DNA of 64,000 bases from an uncultured Prevotellaceae bacterium (GCA_902769805.1 CACXQL010000002.1:62001-126000); one strand, 5' to 3'; shown: positions 7,221 to 16,658, counted from the stretch's first letter. Notes: generated by a model not told the origin, from the letters alone. A program made the numbers and translations.

Positions 7221-7240
7221 AGAAGTGGATCATTCAGAAC
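7221..7240. repeat. REP-like element, right-end copy
   Basis: AGAAGTGGATCATTCAGAAC matches the inner part of the right end at 689-729. It directly follows the stop codon of the lipoprotein gene that ends at 7241, so the border between that gene and the displaced RHS tip is again marked by the repeat. Confidence 0.6.
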
Positions 7241-7873
7241 TCACCGAGTTTCTTTTTGGTCTATTCGAATCAAAACTCTGTCTCTATGAATCTTCTTTAA
7301 TATAGATTTGTCTCGTGGTACTTCATAATAAAACTGAGGCGCATCACCAAATTCAATATAAGGGATTTCAAAATGTTCTTTTACATCCTCCAAACTCTGA
7401 AGATACTCCAAATGTAATCTTTTTATGAGAGTATCAAGGTCCGTATTCACATTTATTCCCTTTTTACCCCATTTATGGAATTGGCTAATTGTTATAAATA
7501 ATAACATAGAGTCCCCGCTGCATATATAATTTGAGTTATACGGACTCTTTTTCACGTAAAAGTGAGGGTGTATAGTATCTGTTTTATCCATAAAAGAAAC
7601 ATTAATAGACGATTTTACTGTACTATCAGACATAGTCTGAATAGGAATATACATTTTCTCGTCAGTATAATTGTGGATTACATAGCACAATTCTATGTTT
7701 CTTGGATTAATATAATGTCCTTTTTTTGACCATTCGGCATATAAAGAGTCCGAACAAGGTTTAGAATCTGTCACACTAAGGAACTCACCCTTTACTATTT
7801 TTTTTGTGTCATTTACACATCCGCATAAACACAATAAGATAATTGCTATAAGAAATGTTTTATTGCCAACCAT
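7241..7873 (-). CDS. Lipoprotein, putative second immunity protein
   Basis: The protein has 210 residues with a lipoprotein signal (LIAIILLCLCGC; cysteine at about residue 19). The mature part begins with a beta-sandwich-like stretch (ELCYVIHNYTDEKMYIPIQ) and a GDSMLLFITI strand. The neighbour at 7964-8614 has the same plan: V-x-N-x-T at the start of the domain and NDSITVAV in the same place. They are probably distant paralogues. It follows the RHS toxin gene and the first lipoprotein gene. A periplasmic or outer-membrane immunity protein is the likely role; which toxin it blocks is not known. The repeat copy begins right after its stop. Confidence 0.55.
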   Translation of the reverse strand: MVGNKTFLIAIILLCLCGCVNDTKKIVKGEFLSVTDSKPCSDSLYAEWSKKGHYINPRNIELCYVIHNYTDEKMYIPIQTMSDSTVKSSINVSFMDKTDTIHPHFYVKKSPYNSNYICSGDSMLLFITISQFHKWGKKGINVNTDLDTLIKRLHLEYLQSLEDVKEHFEIPYIEFGDAPQFYYEVPRDKSILKKIHRDRVLIRIDQKETR

Positions 7874-7930
7874 GTTCTTTTATTACTGTGTTCTGATAAT
7901 TTTTAAATTGTAATGTTGTTTAGAAAATCG

Positions 7931-7960
7931 GAGACTCTAATTTTTTCAGAGTCCCCAAAT
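7931..7960. repeat. REP-like element, degenerate copy
   Basis: GAGACTCTAATTTTTTCAGA is followed by GTCCCCAAATG. The word TCAGAGTCCCC is shared with the copy at 4911, and CTCTAATTTT is the reverse complement of the AAAATTAGAG found at 1634. It separates the two lipoprotein genes. Confidence 0.45.
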
Positions 7961-7963
7961 GTC

Positions 7964-8614
7964 TCATAAATTCTTATTGTCTTCTGATATCTTTTTTATT
8001 ATTCTCATGTCTGGTTCATCATAGATTTCTTTTAGTATTTCCTTACCATTCTTTATTTCTTTATATAATTTACCATGATAATAGGTAATATTTTCACTTT
8101 TTATAAAAATTGGTATAATCTCTTTGTGTGTATTCAATCTTCTATTATTTGATTTTGGAATATAACTGAAAGACACAAAAGGGACGATGCTTTCAATTGA
8201 ATCTTCATCTAAGTCAATTCCTAAAGAAACTAAATCAGATTCCCATAATCTAACTGCCACAGTTATGCTGTCATTAGGAAATAATATTTCCCTCCTTTTC
8301 CAATAGTATGTATAATTAGAATCGACATATCTATTTTCTTTATAAATTCTAATTTTTGTGCAATTATCATTATATAAAAAAGAAGATGGGAAATCTATTG
8401 TATCTTTTGTAAGATTCTTAACATTAAATACAAACAACAAATATCTTGAGTATGACATTTTTCCCATATGTTTCTTATACCCTTTAGGGTAATTGTCACA
8501 AACCATGAAAAGAGTTGCAGAAAACTTATCATAATTACTATCTTTAGAAATATTACATGATATAATAATTCCCAACAATATCATGGCCATTGCTAATATT
8601 ATATTCTTATTCAT
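7964..8614 (-). CDS. Lipoprotein, probable immunity protein of the RHS toxin
   Basis: The protein has 216 residues with a lipoprotein signal (MILLGIIISC; cysteine at about residue 20). Its ATG overlaps the RHS stop codon by four bases (ATGA), so translation is probably coupled. Immediate, overlapping placement after an RHS toxin tip is the classic position of the cognate immunity gene. The mature protein is beta-rich and matches no family I know, though it resembles the lipoprotein encoded next (7241-7873). A lipidated immunity protein implies that the toxin would be met in the periplasm or at the outer membrane. Confidence 0.65.
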   Translation of the reverse strand: MNKNIILAMAMILLGIIISCNISKDSNYDKFSATLFMVCDNYPKGYKKHMGKMSYSRYLLFVFNVKNLTKDTIDFPSSFLYNDNCTKIRIYKENRYVDSNYTYYWKRREILFPNDSITVAVRLWESDLVSLGIDLDEDSIESIVPFVSFSYIPKSNNRRLNTHKEIIPIFIKSENITYYHGKLYKEIKNGKEILKEIYDEPDMRIIKKISEDNKNL

Positions 8615-11600
8615 TGTTGCTTGTTGTAATTATATAGTTTTTCTTTCTCAAAATACTTATATAAGTTTTTGAGCATCGGTGTAACTTTACTCCAGGACTT
8701 ATGACCTCTTTGCATTTCCAATATCTTCCAGTGTAAGTTTTCACCAAATCCTTTTATCTGATGCCCTTCAAATTCATGTATTCCTAGTATACTTACGACA
8801 TTGGAAATAGTACTTAAATACTCTCTATTTTCGTCTCCCATAGGGTGAATATATGCGGTTACCTCTATACCGTTATTAAATCTTTTACTTTGGGCTATAT
8901 CTGCATCCCATAATGGAATAACTGCTTCATGATTATAAAAACCATCTGCTTTATATTGTATTCCATCATTTTCTATGTTTTCTTTCAGTTTTACAATAGA
9001 AATACTTCGATTTTTTAATTTGCTAATATCAAACCCTTCTTTCTCTAATATATTCGTAAAGATATTAGAATAAGCCTCTGCTGAGAGATTTACATTTTCA
9101 ATGGGTGTATCGACTATCTGCCATGGTACAGGTGCAATCTTGCTCATGGCATATACATAGTTGTTTCTAATCATGATTCTGTCGGTCTCCTTTTGGTCTC
9201 TGAACAAGAACTGTCCATTAGACGTATAATAGTCATCCCTTCCATCTGGATCTATCCTGTTTACAGGATTCCCATGACAATACAAATAGGGATTGACATT
9301 GGGATTCTGCTCGCACATCGGGTCCATCGAGGTGAAGAGCCCGACGGTGGCATCATACTGGCGTGCACCGTAGTCGTAGAGGTCGAGACCAGCCTCGCGG
9401 TCCAGTTCCTTCCCGGTGTACCTGTCCGTCTGGATGCCCGTGCCCCTCGACACGTCACCCATGAAGGTACCGTAGGCATAGTAGTTGGTGATCTGGCCCA
9501 CATACAGGGTGGAGTCGACCGACGCCGTCTCCGCCACCGTCAGCACATGGACGTCGTTCACCGTGATGCCTGACACCGCCGTCCTATGGACAGTACGCAG
9601 TTTCCTGCCGTCGGCAGAGTAGGCATACTCCGTCACGCAGCCGTTAGAGAACTGCACACGGCGCGGCATGCCACCGTAACCGTATTCCACCTTGACGATG
9701 CCCTTGTTCTTGTCGGAGACCAGCGCACCGCAGCCGTCATAGGTATACTCGACTGGTATCGAAGAGCCGTTGCGGAACTCGAAGGAACCGTTAAGCAGAC
9801 TGGTGCTGCCCTTGTCATCCACTCTCCTCAGACGGTTGTCCTGGTAGGATAGCGTCAACTTGTCGGTGATCCTCGGAGAAACATGGTGGTTGCCGTAGCG
9901 CATCACCTCCGTCAGTGCACCACTTTCGTCATAGGCAAAGGTCTCTGAGTAGTCCACGGTGGGAGCCGTCCCGAGATCCTCACCCTCCCCGTATGTGGCG
10001 GAGGTCAGGCGGTCCAGACCGTCGTAGGCATACTTGAACCCCTTCCATTTGTTTAGGTCGTCGGGCGACTTGTACGCTATGGCGCTGATATTGCCGTTCC
10101 AGCAGGGCGTGCTTCCGTCGGCATAGTGCAGCACCTCGCTGAACGACGGGATACTTCCAGACAGGTAGTAGTCGTAGCAGTCATGCCTCTTGAGCCAGCC
10201 GTGTACGTCATACTGGTACGTCTCCGTCATTTTCCCATTGCCGCCGGACTTCACCTGGGAGAGTTGCCCCAGCATGTTATAGGAGTCCTCGTGGAGGACG
10301 ATGGCGGCGGCACTGTCCATCTGCAGCGTCTCCTTGATGAGCAGGTCAGAGGAACTGTCGTAGAACATCCCGTGGGTGGCGGTATGCAGGACCTTGCCGT
10401 TGACCCTGACAGTCTTGGATATCCTGATGGGCTTCCCGGTGAAGGAGTAGGATGCCGATGTCTGCAGCATGATGCCGTCGAGCCCCGTCTCCCTCCTGTC
10501 GGTACACCTGCCCTTACTGTCATAGTACATCACGCGGAAGGTCCTCCCACCGTCGGTGACCGATACCATCTGAGCAGTGAGCAGCGACGTCACGCACGTG
10601 CTTGTCGCCTTCCGCAACCCGTGTCTGGACACCGCAACCTTGAAGGCGGGCAGGTCCAGGCACTGGTAACCGTCATAGTAGTTGGCTGTCTCCACCTCCA
10701 CGACATCGATTCCTGCCAGAGAACTGAGACGGTACCCCGTGTCCGCCACCTGGCTGCCGCCCGACTGGAGTGTCACACTCATGTAACGGGAGGATACGTC
10801 CGACGGTACAGAGGAGCACACACCTTGCACCACGAGGCGGCTGAGGCCGTCGTAGAGAAAGAAGCGGTAGCGCTGGGGAGACTTCCGCATGCGACCGTCC
10901 TGCATGAAGGCAACGCGCCCGCAGAGGTCATACCAGTACCTTATGGGAGCGCAGCCGGGAAGGGTCTTCTCGATGCACCTGCCGTGCAGGTCGTACTTGT
11001 ATCTGTAGAGCAGGGACGACTGCCTCCTCTCCTCGTTCTGGTACAACGGGGGGACGACGACACGGAGCAGTCCCTTCTCGTATATGTAATAGGTATCGTT
11101 ACTGCCGTCCCTGCGCTCGAGGACGACATGTCCCGACAGGTCCCTGTATACTTCCGCAGTGTGTCCGTCCTCGTCGGTCACGCGCTCTCCAGTCAGTTCC
11201 CCGGCGGGATAGTACTCCACGGGGGACTCTATGAGGCTGCCCGACATGTCGAGTTTGTATCTCCTGACGGAGTTCGCCTTGTTGGAGACGTACTCCGTCC
11301 TCACACCCTTGCCACTACTGCGCCATGCCTCTCCCGCCGTCTGGCTGTACATGACACGACCGATACCGTCATAGCGGTTCTCGCTGAACGCACCGCCCTC
11401 ATTGTAGGTACTGCAGGAAAGGGATTCCATCTCCGAGGAGGTGACGGTGCCGGGCGAGGTCGTGCCCACAGCAGGTAGCCAACCCTTGCCCTCCCTGCCG
11501 CACTGGTCGTACTCGGTCATCGTGTACACGTATTTGCCGCTGGTGTTCACACCGCCGGAGACAAGCACATGCGGTCTGCCCAGTCCGTCATGGTACTGGA

Positions 11601-11742
11601 CGGACTTGATGCTCCGTGTCCCTGCTGCGTCAAGCAGGGTCTCTGTCACCACGTAGTTCTCACCTGCCGTCTGTGCCCCTGTCGTTTTAGGAAGGGCTGA
11701 CAGCACCGCAAGGAATATGCAATGGATATATACTGATCTCAT
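8611..11742 (-). CDS. RHS-repeat polymorphic toxin with HExxxH metallopeptidase-like tip
   Basis: The protein has 1,043 residues. A signal peptide (about 1-23, ending TTGAQ) is followed by the Bacteroidota RHS N-terminal domain (ENYVVTETLL, SVQYHDGLGRP; DUF6443-like). YD/RHS repeats run from about 200 to 750 (YRYKYDLHGRC, YEYDQCGRE). The RHS core hallmark is at about 765-830 (YTGKELD, YDYGARQYD, GLFTSMDP, NPVNRIDPDGR). The variable tip covers about 835-1043, where base composition changes sharply from GC-rich to AT-rich. The tip contains HEFEGH, a HExxxH pattern known from zinc peptidases of the M49 type, then GENLHWKILEMQRGHKSW. The RHS shell is thought to enclose the toxin. The peptidase call is inference. 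Confidence 0.85.
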   Translation of the reverse strand: MRSVYIHCIFLAVLSALPKTTGAQTAGENYVVTETLLDAAGTRSIKSVQYHDGLGRPHVLVSGGVNTSGKYVYTMTEYDQCGREGKGWLPAVGTTSPGTVTSSEMESLSCSTYNEGGAFSENRYDGIGRVMYSQTAGEAWRSSGKGVRTEYVSNKANSVRRYKLDMSGSLIESPVEYYPAGELTGERVTDEDGHTAEVYRDLSGHVVLERRDGSNDTYYIYEKGLLRVVVPPLYQNEERRQSSLLYRYKYDLHGRCIEKTLPGCAPIRYWYDLCGRVAFMQDGRMRKSPQRYRFFLYDGLSRLVVQGVCSSVPSDVSSRYMSVTLQSGGSQVADTGYRLSSLAGIDVVEVETANYYDGYQCLDLPAFKVAVSRHGLRKATSTCVTSLLTAQMVSVTDGGRTFRVMYYDSKGRCTDRRETGLDGIMLQTSASYSFTGKPIRISKTVRVNGKVLHTATHGMFYDSSSDLLIKETLQMDSAAAIVLHEDSYNMLGQLSQVKSGGNGKMTETYQYDVHGWLKRHDCYDYYLSGSIPSFSEVLHYADGSTPCWNGNISAIAYKSPDDLNKWKGFKYAYDGLDRLTSATYGEGEDLGTAPTVDYSETFAYDESGALTEVMRYGNHHVSPRITDKLTLSYQDNRLRRVDDKGSTSLLNGSFEFRNGSSIPVEYTYDGCGALVSDKNKGIVKVEYGYGGMPRRVQFSNGCVTEYAYSADGRKLRTVHRTAVSGITVNDVHVLTVAETASVDSTLYVGQITNYYAYGTFMGDVSRGTGIQTDRYTGKELDREAGLDLYDYGARQYDATVGLFTSMDPMCEQNPNVNPYLYCHGNPVNRIDPDGRDDYYTSNGQFLFRDQKETDRIMIRNNYVYAMSKIAPVPWQIVDTPIENVNLSAEAYSNIFTNILEKEGFDISKLKNRSISIVKLKENIENDGIQYKADGFYNHEAVIPLWDADIAQSKRFNNGIEVTAYIHPMGDENREYLSTISNVVSILGIHEFEGHQIKGFGENLHWKILEMQRGHKSWSKVTPMLKNLYKYFEKEKLYNYNKQQ
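9308..9495. repeat. 188-bp near-identical repeat of the RHS core end (copy 2)
   Basis: This is the intact copy, inside the RHS gene, of the segment found again at 6861-7048. It ends just before the toxin tip is encoded. Confidence 0.9.
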
Positions 11743-11774
11743 GTATTATTTAATATAACGTGAATGATATGAAT

Positions 11775-14700
11775 TTAGTATGATTTATAGATTCTCTTTG
11801 AGTCTTTCCGTGTGTCGTCCACGTACAGGCAGACATCATAGTAGCCCACTGCCAGTGCGGAAATACTGATGATCTTATGTCCCTTTCCATTACCTGCAGG
11901 TAGGTCGGTTGTGGATACACAGGTACCGCCGTCCGACATGATCCTGATGGATGCGGACGTGGCATTTGAATAGGCATAGTCCACGGTGACTGTCTTCTTA
12001 GTGGGGTCATAGGAGAAGCAGGAAATACCACCCGTGACCACCAGGGACGGGGCATGGGTCTCGTCGTAGACGGGATAGCGGATATTGTCGCATCCCGTCT
12101 TCGCTGCCACATCGCTTACCGGACCTGCGGCTTTGTTGGATGTCGTCCTGTAACTATAGCTGTACCTCTGCACCGTCTTTTTGTTGAGGTCGCTGACGGA
12201 CACGAGGCTCCCGAACGTGTCATAGCCGTAGTATGCGGTCTGTCCGTTGCCCCGGGTGATGCTGTGGACCAGTCCGCGACCGTTGTAGACACACGCCGTG
12301 ATGTCCGTCGGCATCGTTCCGAACACCTCCGCAGCCTGTGAGGAGGCTATCACGCTTTTGCTATCCGTTGCCGTCGGATTCGAACGGATGTTGACTGACC
12401 CATTGGCGACCGTAGCAGCCAACTGGTCATGGGAGTTCCAGAAAAACATGTGTCTCACATTGTTGACGTCCGTCACCTCCACGGGCCGGAAGGTGGAGGA
12501 GTAGGACTCGTAACGGGCAATGGTGTCACAGGCATTCGGGCTGCTGGCATATACGATGTCGTACATGGGGACGTAATTACTTTGGCATTCCCCGTAAACG
12601 GTCTTCCTTCCCCCTGTCAGCATACCGCCCTGGTACCGCTTGACAGAAGTGACGGGAAGGTAGAACTGTGACACGAGCCTCTTGCTTATCTTGCTTTGTC
12701 CCATGTCCTGATAAGGATAGCCATAAACGGTCTTGGCCGTACTGCTTCCCCTTTTGACGGTCTCCGACAGGCATTTCCTTACTTCCGCGGAACAACCGCC
12801 CATGTCAATCGTAACATCCTTCTTCTCATAGTCCGTCTGCTCACCGACCATCGTCTCCTCGTATCTCGTCGTGGAATATGTCTTGACAACATCGTACTTG
12901 GGGTAGTACATCTTATATACTCCGCCCACATAATAGCCCCCTGGAGCATTCGGATAGCCTTGCTCCTGTCTCAGGTTATTACCATAGACGAATTTGTCCT
13001 TGACATGGTCAGTCCGGTAATAATATGTGATTGTGGACATGGCGTGTCCCCTGTTGTCATAATGCTCTACACTGCTGATCCTTCCTCGCATGAACCCGCA
13101 ATCGCTGTAGACATCATACGGTGACGGGGAAGAACTTGCAGAGATAACAGGCTTCTCGTCCATGCCGGCATCAATGTTCCGATACTTGTATTGCGTGTAG
13201 GAACCGTCCGCATAGGTCTCCCTGACCGTTGAGTACCCTATATGGGAGCCGAAGGAGTTGCATAGCGGGACGATGGAGTTGAAGTCTTCCAGGTGGAGAA
13301 ACAAGCCGCTTGACGCTGGCTTCCAGTCCCATTCGTATTTCGGCAGGGCGTATAGTTGTCCGTCGGAGTAGGTGAACGTCCTTGACGACAACAGTTTCCC
13401 GTTGGGAGCATCATAGTCCTTGAGTGACTTCACCACCAGTCCGCCTGTCGTACCCGGGTCATACTGCATCCTCCCGTTTCCCCTGTCGTAATAGTCCTTG
13501 TAACTGTTCTGCCCATAGGTAATCTCCGTGACACCGCCAGTCGGATAGGATATCTTTGTCAGCATCCCATATTGGGTCGCCGTGGTGTTTGGCGTCCTGT
13601 CCCCCTCGCTGTCGTTGAAGAATCCCCAGTCGTCGGTCTTCGTCGTCAGACAGTCTTGGGGAATTTTTCCAGGGTTATTATATGTAAAGTTATACCTGCC
13701 CTTCCTTTCCCCGCCGTTCGTAACGGCAACGCCTGTCAGCAAAAGGCGCACATTACCCGTCGTGTACGTGAAGTCGTAGCCTTCTATCTTTTTACCGTTA
13801 AAGGATACCGTAATATTCTTCAGGGGGCTCATGCCCATGGAGGCAAGGGGGTTATTGGTCTTGTCGCCATTGGTGTTCTGGTAGTCTGCGACATATTTGT
13901 CTGTACCATGAAGGAAATAGAACATCTCCGGGGAGTTGTCATAGGTCGAGAGCCTTTTCAGGGTTTCCAGATTGTGCCTAAAACTGGGATAGAAGTCACC
14001 TGCGCTCAATACCCTCGAAGAGTCCCGGGTGAATGAGACGGAATGGTTAGACATCGGCATCGTGATTCTTGAGAGATAGACGGGGGAGTTCAGGCACAGC
14101 GCATAATGGAAAGTATCCCAGATATTCGAATGTGGGGAAACACTGTTACCACCGTATATTATCCATTTTTCTTCGTGCATATAACTTGCCTGCACCATGA
14201 ACTTCCCCCTTTCATACTCGAAGTGGTAGAGTACATTGCCGAAACGGTCCCTCACTTCCGTCAGGTACCATGCCGATGCGGTCATGGACTCATTCACCCC
14301 ATAGGTGTCAGAGTTGTTGTTCCTAAGGGCGGTGAGGAACGGCTGGGAATACTCAATGGCGGATGCCCTCGTCTCATAGAGGCCAGAAGTCTCAGTCGTC
14401 GAGGACGAATGGTCGCCGAAGACATACCTCGTCCCGTCCTCGTCTATCAGGGTGAAGCCCTTGATGGTCTTCCTCTGGCGGTTCTTGTTAGTCTGATTGT
14501 AGTACTTGAAATATGGAAGGATGTAGTTGTCGGGATCATTGACATCGAACACGACATGGATGTTGTCGTCTGACATTACTTTCCACTCACCATCCTGACC
14601 ATAAAAGAAGCGACCGGACTTGCCCATGAAGTTAAAATAGAAGACATCGGGATCGCAGTCATACTTGTCTTCCCTAATGTGTTTACAAAGCGCTGCGATG

Positions 14701-15149
14701 CTTTTGTCGGCATTGTATTGGTTCACATACTGCAACAGTTTGCCCGGACTCTGGAAATAGTTCTCCCAATGGGATAGTTTAGAGTACTCGAACTCGTCAA
14801 CCATCCCGTTTCTTACACGCGTGATGACACCTCCGGCATGCAGTGTCCAGTTATACCCCGTCCAACTGGGGAGGTTTCCGGCGAGGATTCCCTGTGTGTC
14901 GTATGACAGGCTCACGTTCAAGGTGACCCCACGTTCGGTCGTGTGGTAAATGGGGATGGTGATGTTCGCCCTGCCGGTATAGTAGTCCATGGGGATGTCA
15001 CCGTATCTCGCTATAGACACCGTATTGGGGGAGGCTATGCAGCACTGGGGAGCCTTTGACATCATTATGTCATTTTGTGCGGATACTCCTGTAACGGCAA
15101 GGCACGACAGGACTAACAAGGCTACCTTTCTTATCTTATCTTTTGACAT
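11775..15149 (-). CDS. Large secreted RHS-shell-like partner protein
   Basis: The start at 15149 (MSKDKIRKVALLVLSC) is preferred; it lies 14 bp inside the upstream gene. An ATG four codons earlier is also possible. The protein has about 1,124 residues with a signal peptide ending GVSAQ. Its N-terminus shows the pattern usual for the protein encoded just before RHS proteins in Bacteroidota: PNTVSIARYGDIPMDYYTG, then ITIPIY, SLSYDTQGI and GYNWTLHAGGVITR. YD-like repeats follow near the end (YYGYDTFGSLVSVSD, about residue 1000). It probably forms a shell or a surface platform with the RHS protein. The gap to the RHS gene is only 32 bp, so they share a transcript. Confidence 0.72.
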   Translation of the reverse strand: MSKDKIRKVALLVLSCLAVTGVSAQNDIMMSKAPQCCIASPNTVSIARYGDIPMDYYTGRANITIPIYHTTERGVTLNVSLSYDTQGILAGNLPSWTGYNWTLHAGGVITRVRNGMVDEFEYSKLSHWENYFQSPGKLLQYVNQYNADKSIAALCKHIREDKYDCDPDVFYFNFMGKSGRFFYGQDGEWKVMSDDNIHVVFDVNDPDNYILPYFKYYNQTNKNRQRKTIKGFTLIDEDGTRYVFGDHSSSTTETSGLYETRASAIEYSQPFLTALRNNNSDTYGVNESMTASAWYLTEVRDRFGNVLYHFEYERGKFMVQASYMHEEKWIIYGGNSVSPHSNIWDTFHYALCLNSPVYLSRITMPMSNHSVSFTRDSSRVLSAGDFYPSFRHNLETLKRLSTYDNSPEMFYFLHGTDKYVADYQNTNGDKTNNPLASMGMSPLKNITVSFNGKKIEGYDFTYTTGNVRLLLTGVAVTNGGERKGRYNFTYNNPGKIPQDCLTTKTDDWGFFNDSEGDRTPNTTATQYGMLTKISYPTGGVTEITYGQNSYKDYYDRGNGRMQYDPGTTGGLVVKSLKDYDAPNGKLLSSRTFTYSDGQLYALPKYEWDWKPASSGLFLHLEDFNSIVPLCNSFGSHIGYSTVRETYADGSYTQYKYRNIDAGMDEKPVISASSSPSPYDVYSDCGFMRGRISSVEHYDNRGHAMSTITYYYRTDHVKDKFVYGNNLRQEQGYPNAPGGYYVGGVYKMYYPKYDVVKTYSTTRYEETMVGEQTDYEKKDVTIDMGGCSAEVRKCLSETVKRGSSTAKTVYGYPYQDMGQSKISKRLVSQFYLPVTSVKRYQGGMLTGGRKTVYGECQSNYVPMYDIVYASSPNACDTIARYESYSSTFRPVEVTDVNNVRHMFFWNSHDQLAATVANGSVNIRSNPTATDSKSVIASSQAAEVFGTMPTDITACVYNGRGLVHSITRGNGQTAYYGYDTFGSLVSVSDLNKKTVQRYSYSYRTTSNKAAGPVSDVAAKTGCDNIRYPVYDETHAPSLVVTGGISCFSYDPTKKTVTVDYAYSNATSASIRIMSDGGTCVSTTDLPAGNGKGHKIISISALAVGYYDVCLYVDDTRKDSKRIYKSY

Positions 15150-16194
15150 GGAACTTCTCATTATACACTTTGTCGTTTACGTTGATATAGAGGACATACT
15201 CCCCACGCGGAAGGGACGTGATGTCAAATGATAGCCGATAGTCCATACCCTCTGCCTGATGGGCTTTCTGTCTGCCGTACACCATTCCCAGACTGTTGCA
15301 GACGATGGCGTTGATGTTCGCCTCCGCATCAAGGGAGTAGTCCAGTTCAAGGGTCGTCCCATTGTTGGACACATGGTAATGGATGATGTCTGCCTCTGCG
15401 ACATGTTCCTTTTCAATATCCTCCAGAATTTTCCTGTTCTCTTCGTCATCGAGTTGTCCTTGCTCCTCCGGAGAATAGAGATATGCAGTCTGGATACACG
15501 ACACGGGAGTCATGTCGTCATAGTAGGACGTGGATACCGTCTCATAGAGGGGATACCTGTAGCCGGGCACATACCACTGGTTGGTCTCCTGAATCTCCTG
15601 CTTCATGTTCGTGGAATCGGCAAAGAGCGTGTCCGACTGGGCGTACATGCAGACGGAACTGGTGCGGATGGCGTGGAGCCTTATGGCATTCCGCAAGGTG
15701 TCACCCTCGGCGGCGATAATAGCCCCAGCCGCATCTGCCTCCACAATCAGCGTACCCCTACGTCTTATGTTCTGCTGCTGGCAATAGGTGCCCCTGCCCT
15801 CATAATTGTTGGTCATGGTATAACCATAGGAATAAGGATAGGCAACCAGAGGTATCGGGATTGTGTATTCCATGTATTCAAGGGGACTCTCATAGCCTGT
15901 CAGCATAAGGCTGTCCGACGTAAGATGGTATCGGCAAATAATACTGGAGTTGGCACTTTGAAGCAGAGAGTCCGCCCCATAGTAGAACTCAGTCTGCTCA
16001 ATCTCTCCATCTGTGTCAATATCCCTGAAGTCCCAGACGACATTGTTCCCCCCATTGCCAGAGTCGAAGAATCCTACCTGTCTCCTTTGCAAAACATCCC
16101 CACATCGTGGGGCATTGGTGATGTAGCCGATGCTCTGCCCGTATATGCTGATAATGGCAAAAGAGCATAAAGCAATCATGAGTAGTCTTTTCAT
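15136..16194 (-). CDS. Secreted protein with type IX secretion C-terminal domain
   Basis: The protein has 352 residues with a signal peptide (about 1-19, ending SIYGQ). The body is of unknown function. The last 80 residues fit a T9SS type A sorting domain: ELDYSLDAEANINAIVCNSLG, split by turns, then FDITSLPRGEYVLYINV and a basic end KFHVKR. T9SS exports such proteins across the outer membrane and often anchors them. Its stop codon lies inside the next gene, so the RHS locus is probably one operon delivered by, or linked to, T9SS. A truncated paralogue is at 1615-1824. Confidence 0.75.
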   Translation of the reverse strand: MKRLLMIALCSFAIISIYGQSIGYITNAPRCGDVLQRRQVGFFDSGNGGNNVVWDFRDIDTDGEIEQTEFYYGADSLLQSANSSIICRYHLTSDSLMLTGYESPLEYMEYTIPIPLVAYPYSYGYTMTNNYEGRGTYCQQQNIRRRGTLIVEADAAGAIIAAEGDTLRNAIRLHAIRTSSVCMYAQSDTLFADSTNMKQEIQETNQWYVPGYRYPLYETVSTSYYDDMTPVSCIQTAYLYSPEEQGQLDDEENRKILEDIEKEHVAEADIIHYHVSNNGTTLELDYSLDAEANINAIVCNSLGMVYGRQKAHQAEGMDYRLSFDITSLPRGEYVLYINVNDKVYNEKFHVKR

Positions 16195-16237
16195 TTAATA
16201 CTTATAATGACTTATATCCTTTTAAGACTATTATACA

Positions 16238-16630
16238 CTAGAAATTCCCGTAAAGGGTATCATCACCTACACCTGTAATGACAACCTGGTAGTCGCCAGT
16301 GCCATAGGATGACAGGTCAAGGACCATGACTTCACCCTCAAAGACTGGACGGGTTTCCTCAATTACCAAAGTGTCATCTTTGTAAATGCAGACACATACC
16401 TCATCGGATTCTGCATTGAATGTAATGGAAAGATTGCCAATCTCCTCATCCCAAATGGCGGAGGCAAGACGGGAGTAGTGACCTGGTGCCAGGTGCTTGT
16501 GCTCATCCTTACGGTTATCGTTTACTTTTTTTGTTTGTACTCTAATGTTTCCTGCGTACATCTCACTCTGAAACATGGGCAAGCCCATCATTAATGCAGC
16601 CAAAAGCAGCCTCATCATTTTTGTCTTCAT
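16238..16630 (-). CDS. Small secreted DUF3244-like protein
   Basis: The protein has 130 residues with a signal peptide (about 1-26, ending EMYAG). The C-terminal half has the DUF3244 pattern: NLSITFNAESDEVCVCIY, then VLDLSSYGTGDYQVVI and an ending LYGNF. DUF3244 proteins are small beta-sandwich proteins, abundant in Prevotella and Bacteroides, often found next to secreted or surface systems. A well-formed promoter lies just upstream (16659-16690), so this gene probably opens the RHS operon. Its exact role is unknown. Confidence 0.68.
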   Translation of the reverse strand: MKTKMMRLLLAALMMGLPMFQSEMYAGNIRVQTKKVNDNRKDEHKHLAPGHYSRLASAIWDEEIGNLSITFNAESDEVCVCIYKDDTLVIEETRPVFEGEVMVLDLSSYGTGDYQVVITGVGDDTLYGNF

Positions 16631-16658
16631 ACTTTCTTTGTGTTTAAATTTCGGGCTG

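Noticed and set aside
1630..8614. An integron-like cassette array.
   Set aside because: No integrase gene is seen and the repeats have no attC-type structure; a REP/RAYT origin fits better.
10126..11478. A 450-codon plus-strand open frame opposite the RHS gene.
   Set aside because: It is the mirror of a GC-rich coding region, has no recognisable motif or start context, and overlaps a well-supported gene entirely.
15259..16170. A 303-codon plus-strand frame opposite the T9SS-type protein gene.
   Set aside because: It lies wholly within a supported gene with a signal peptide and sorting domain; the antisense product has no known features.
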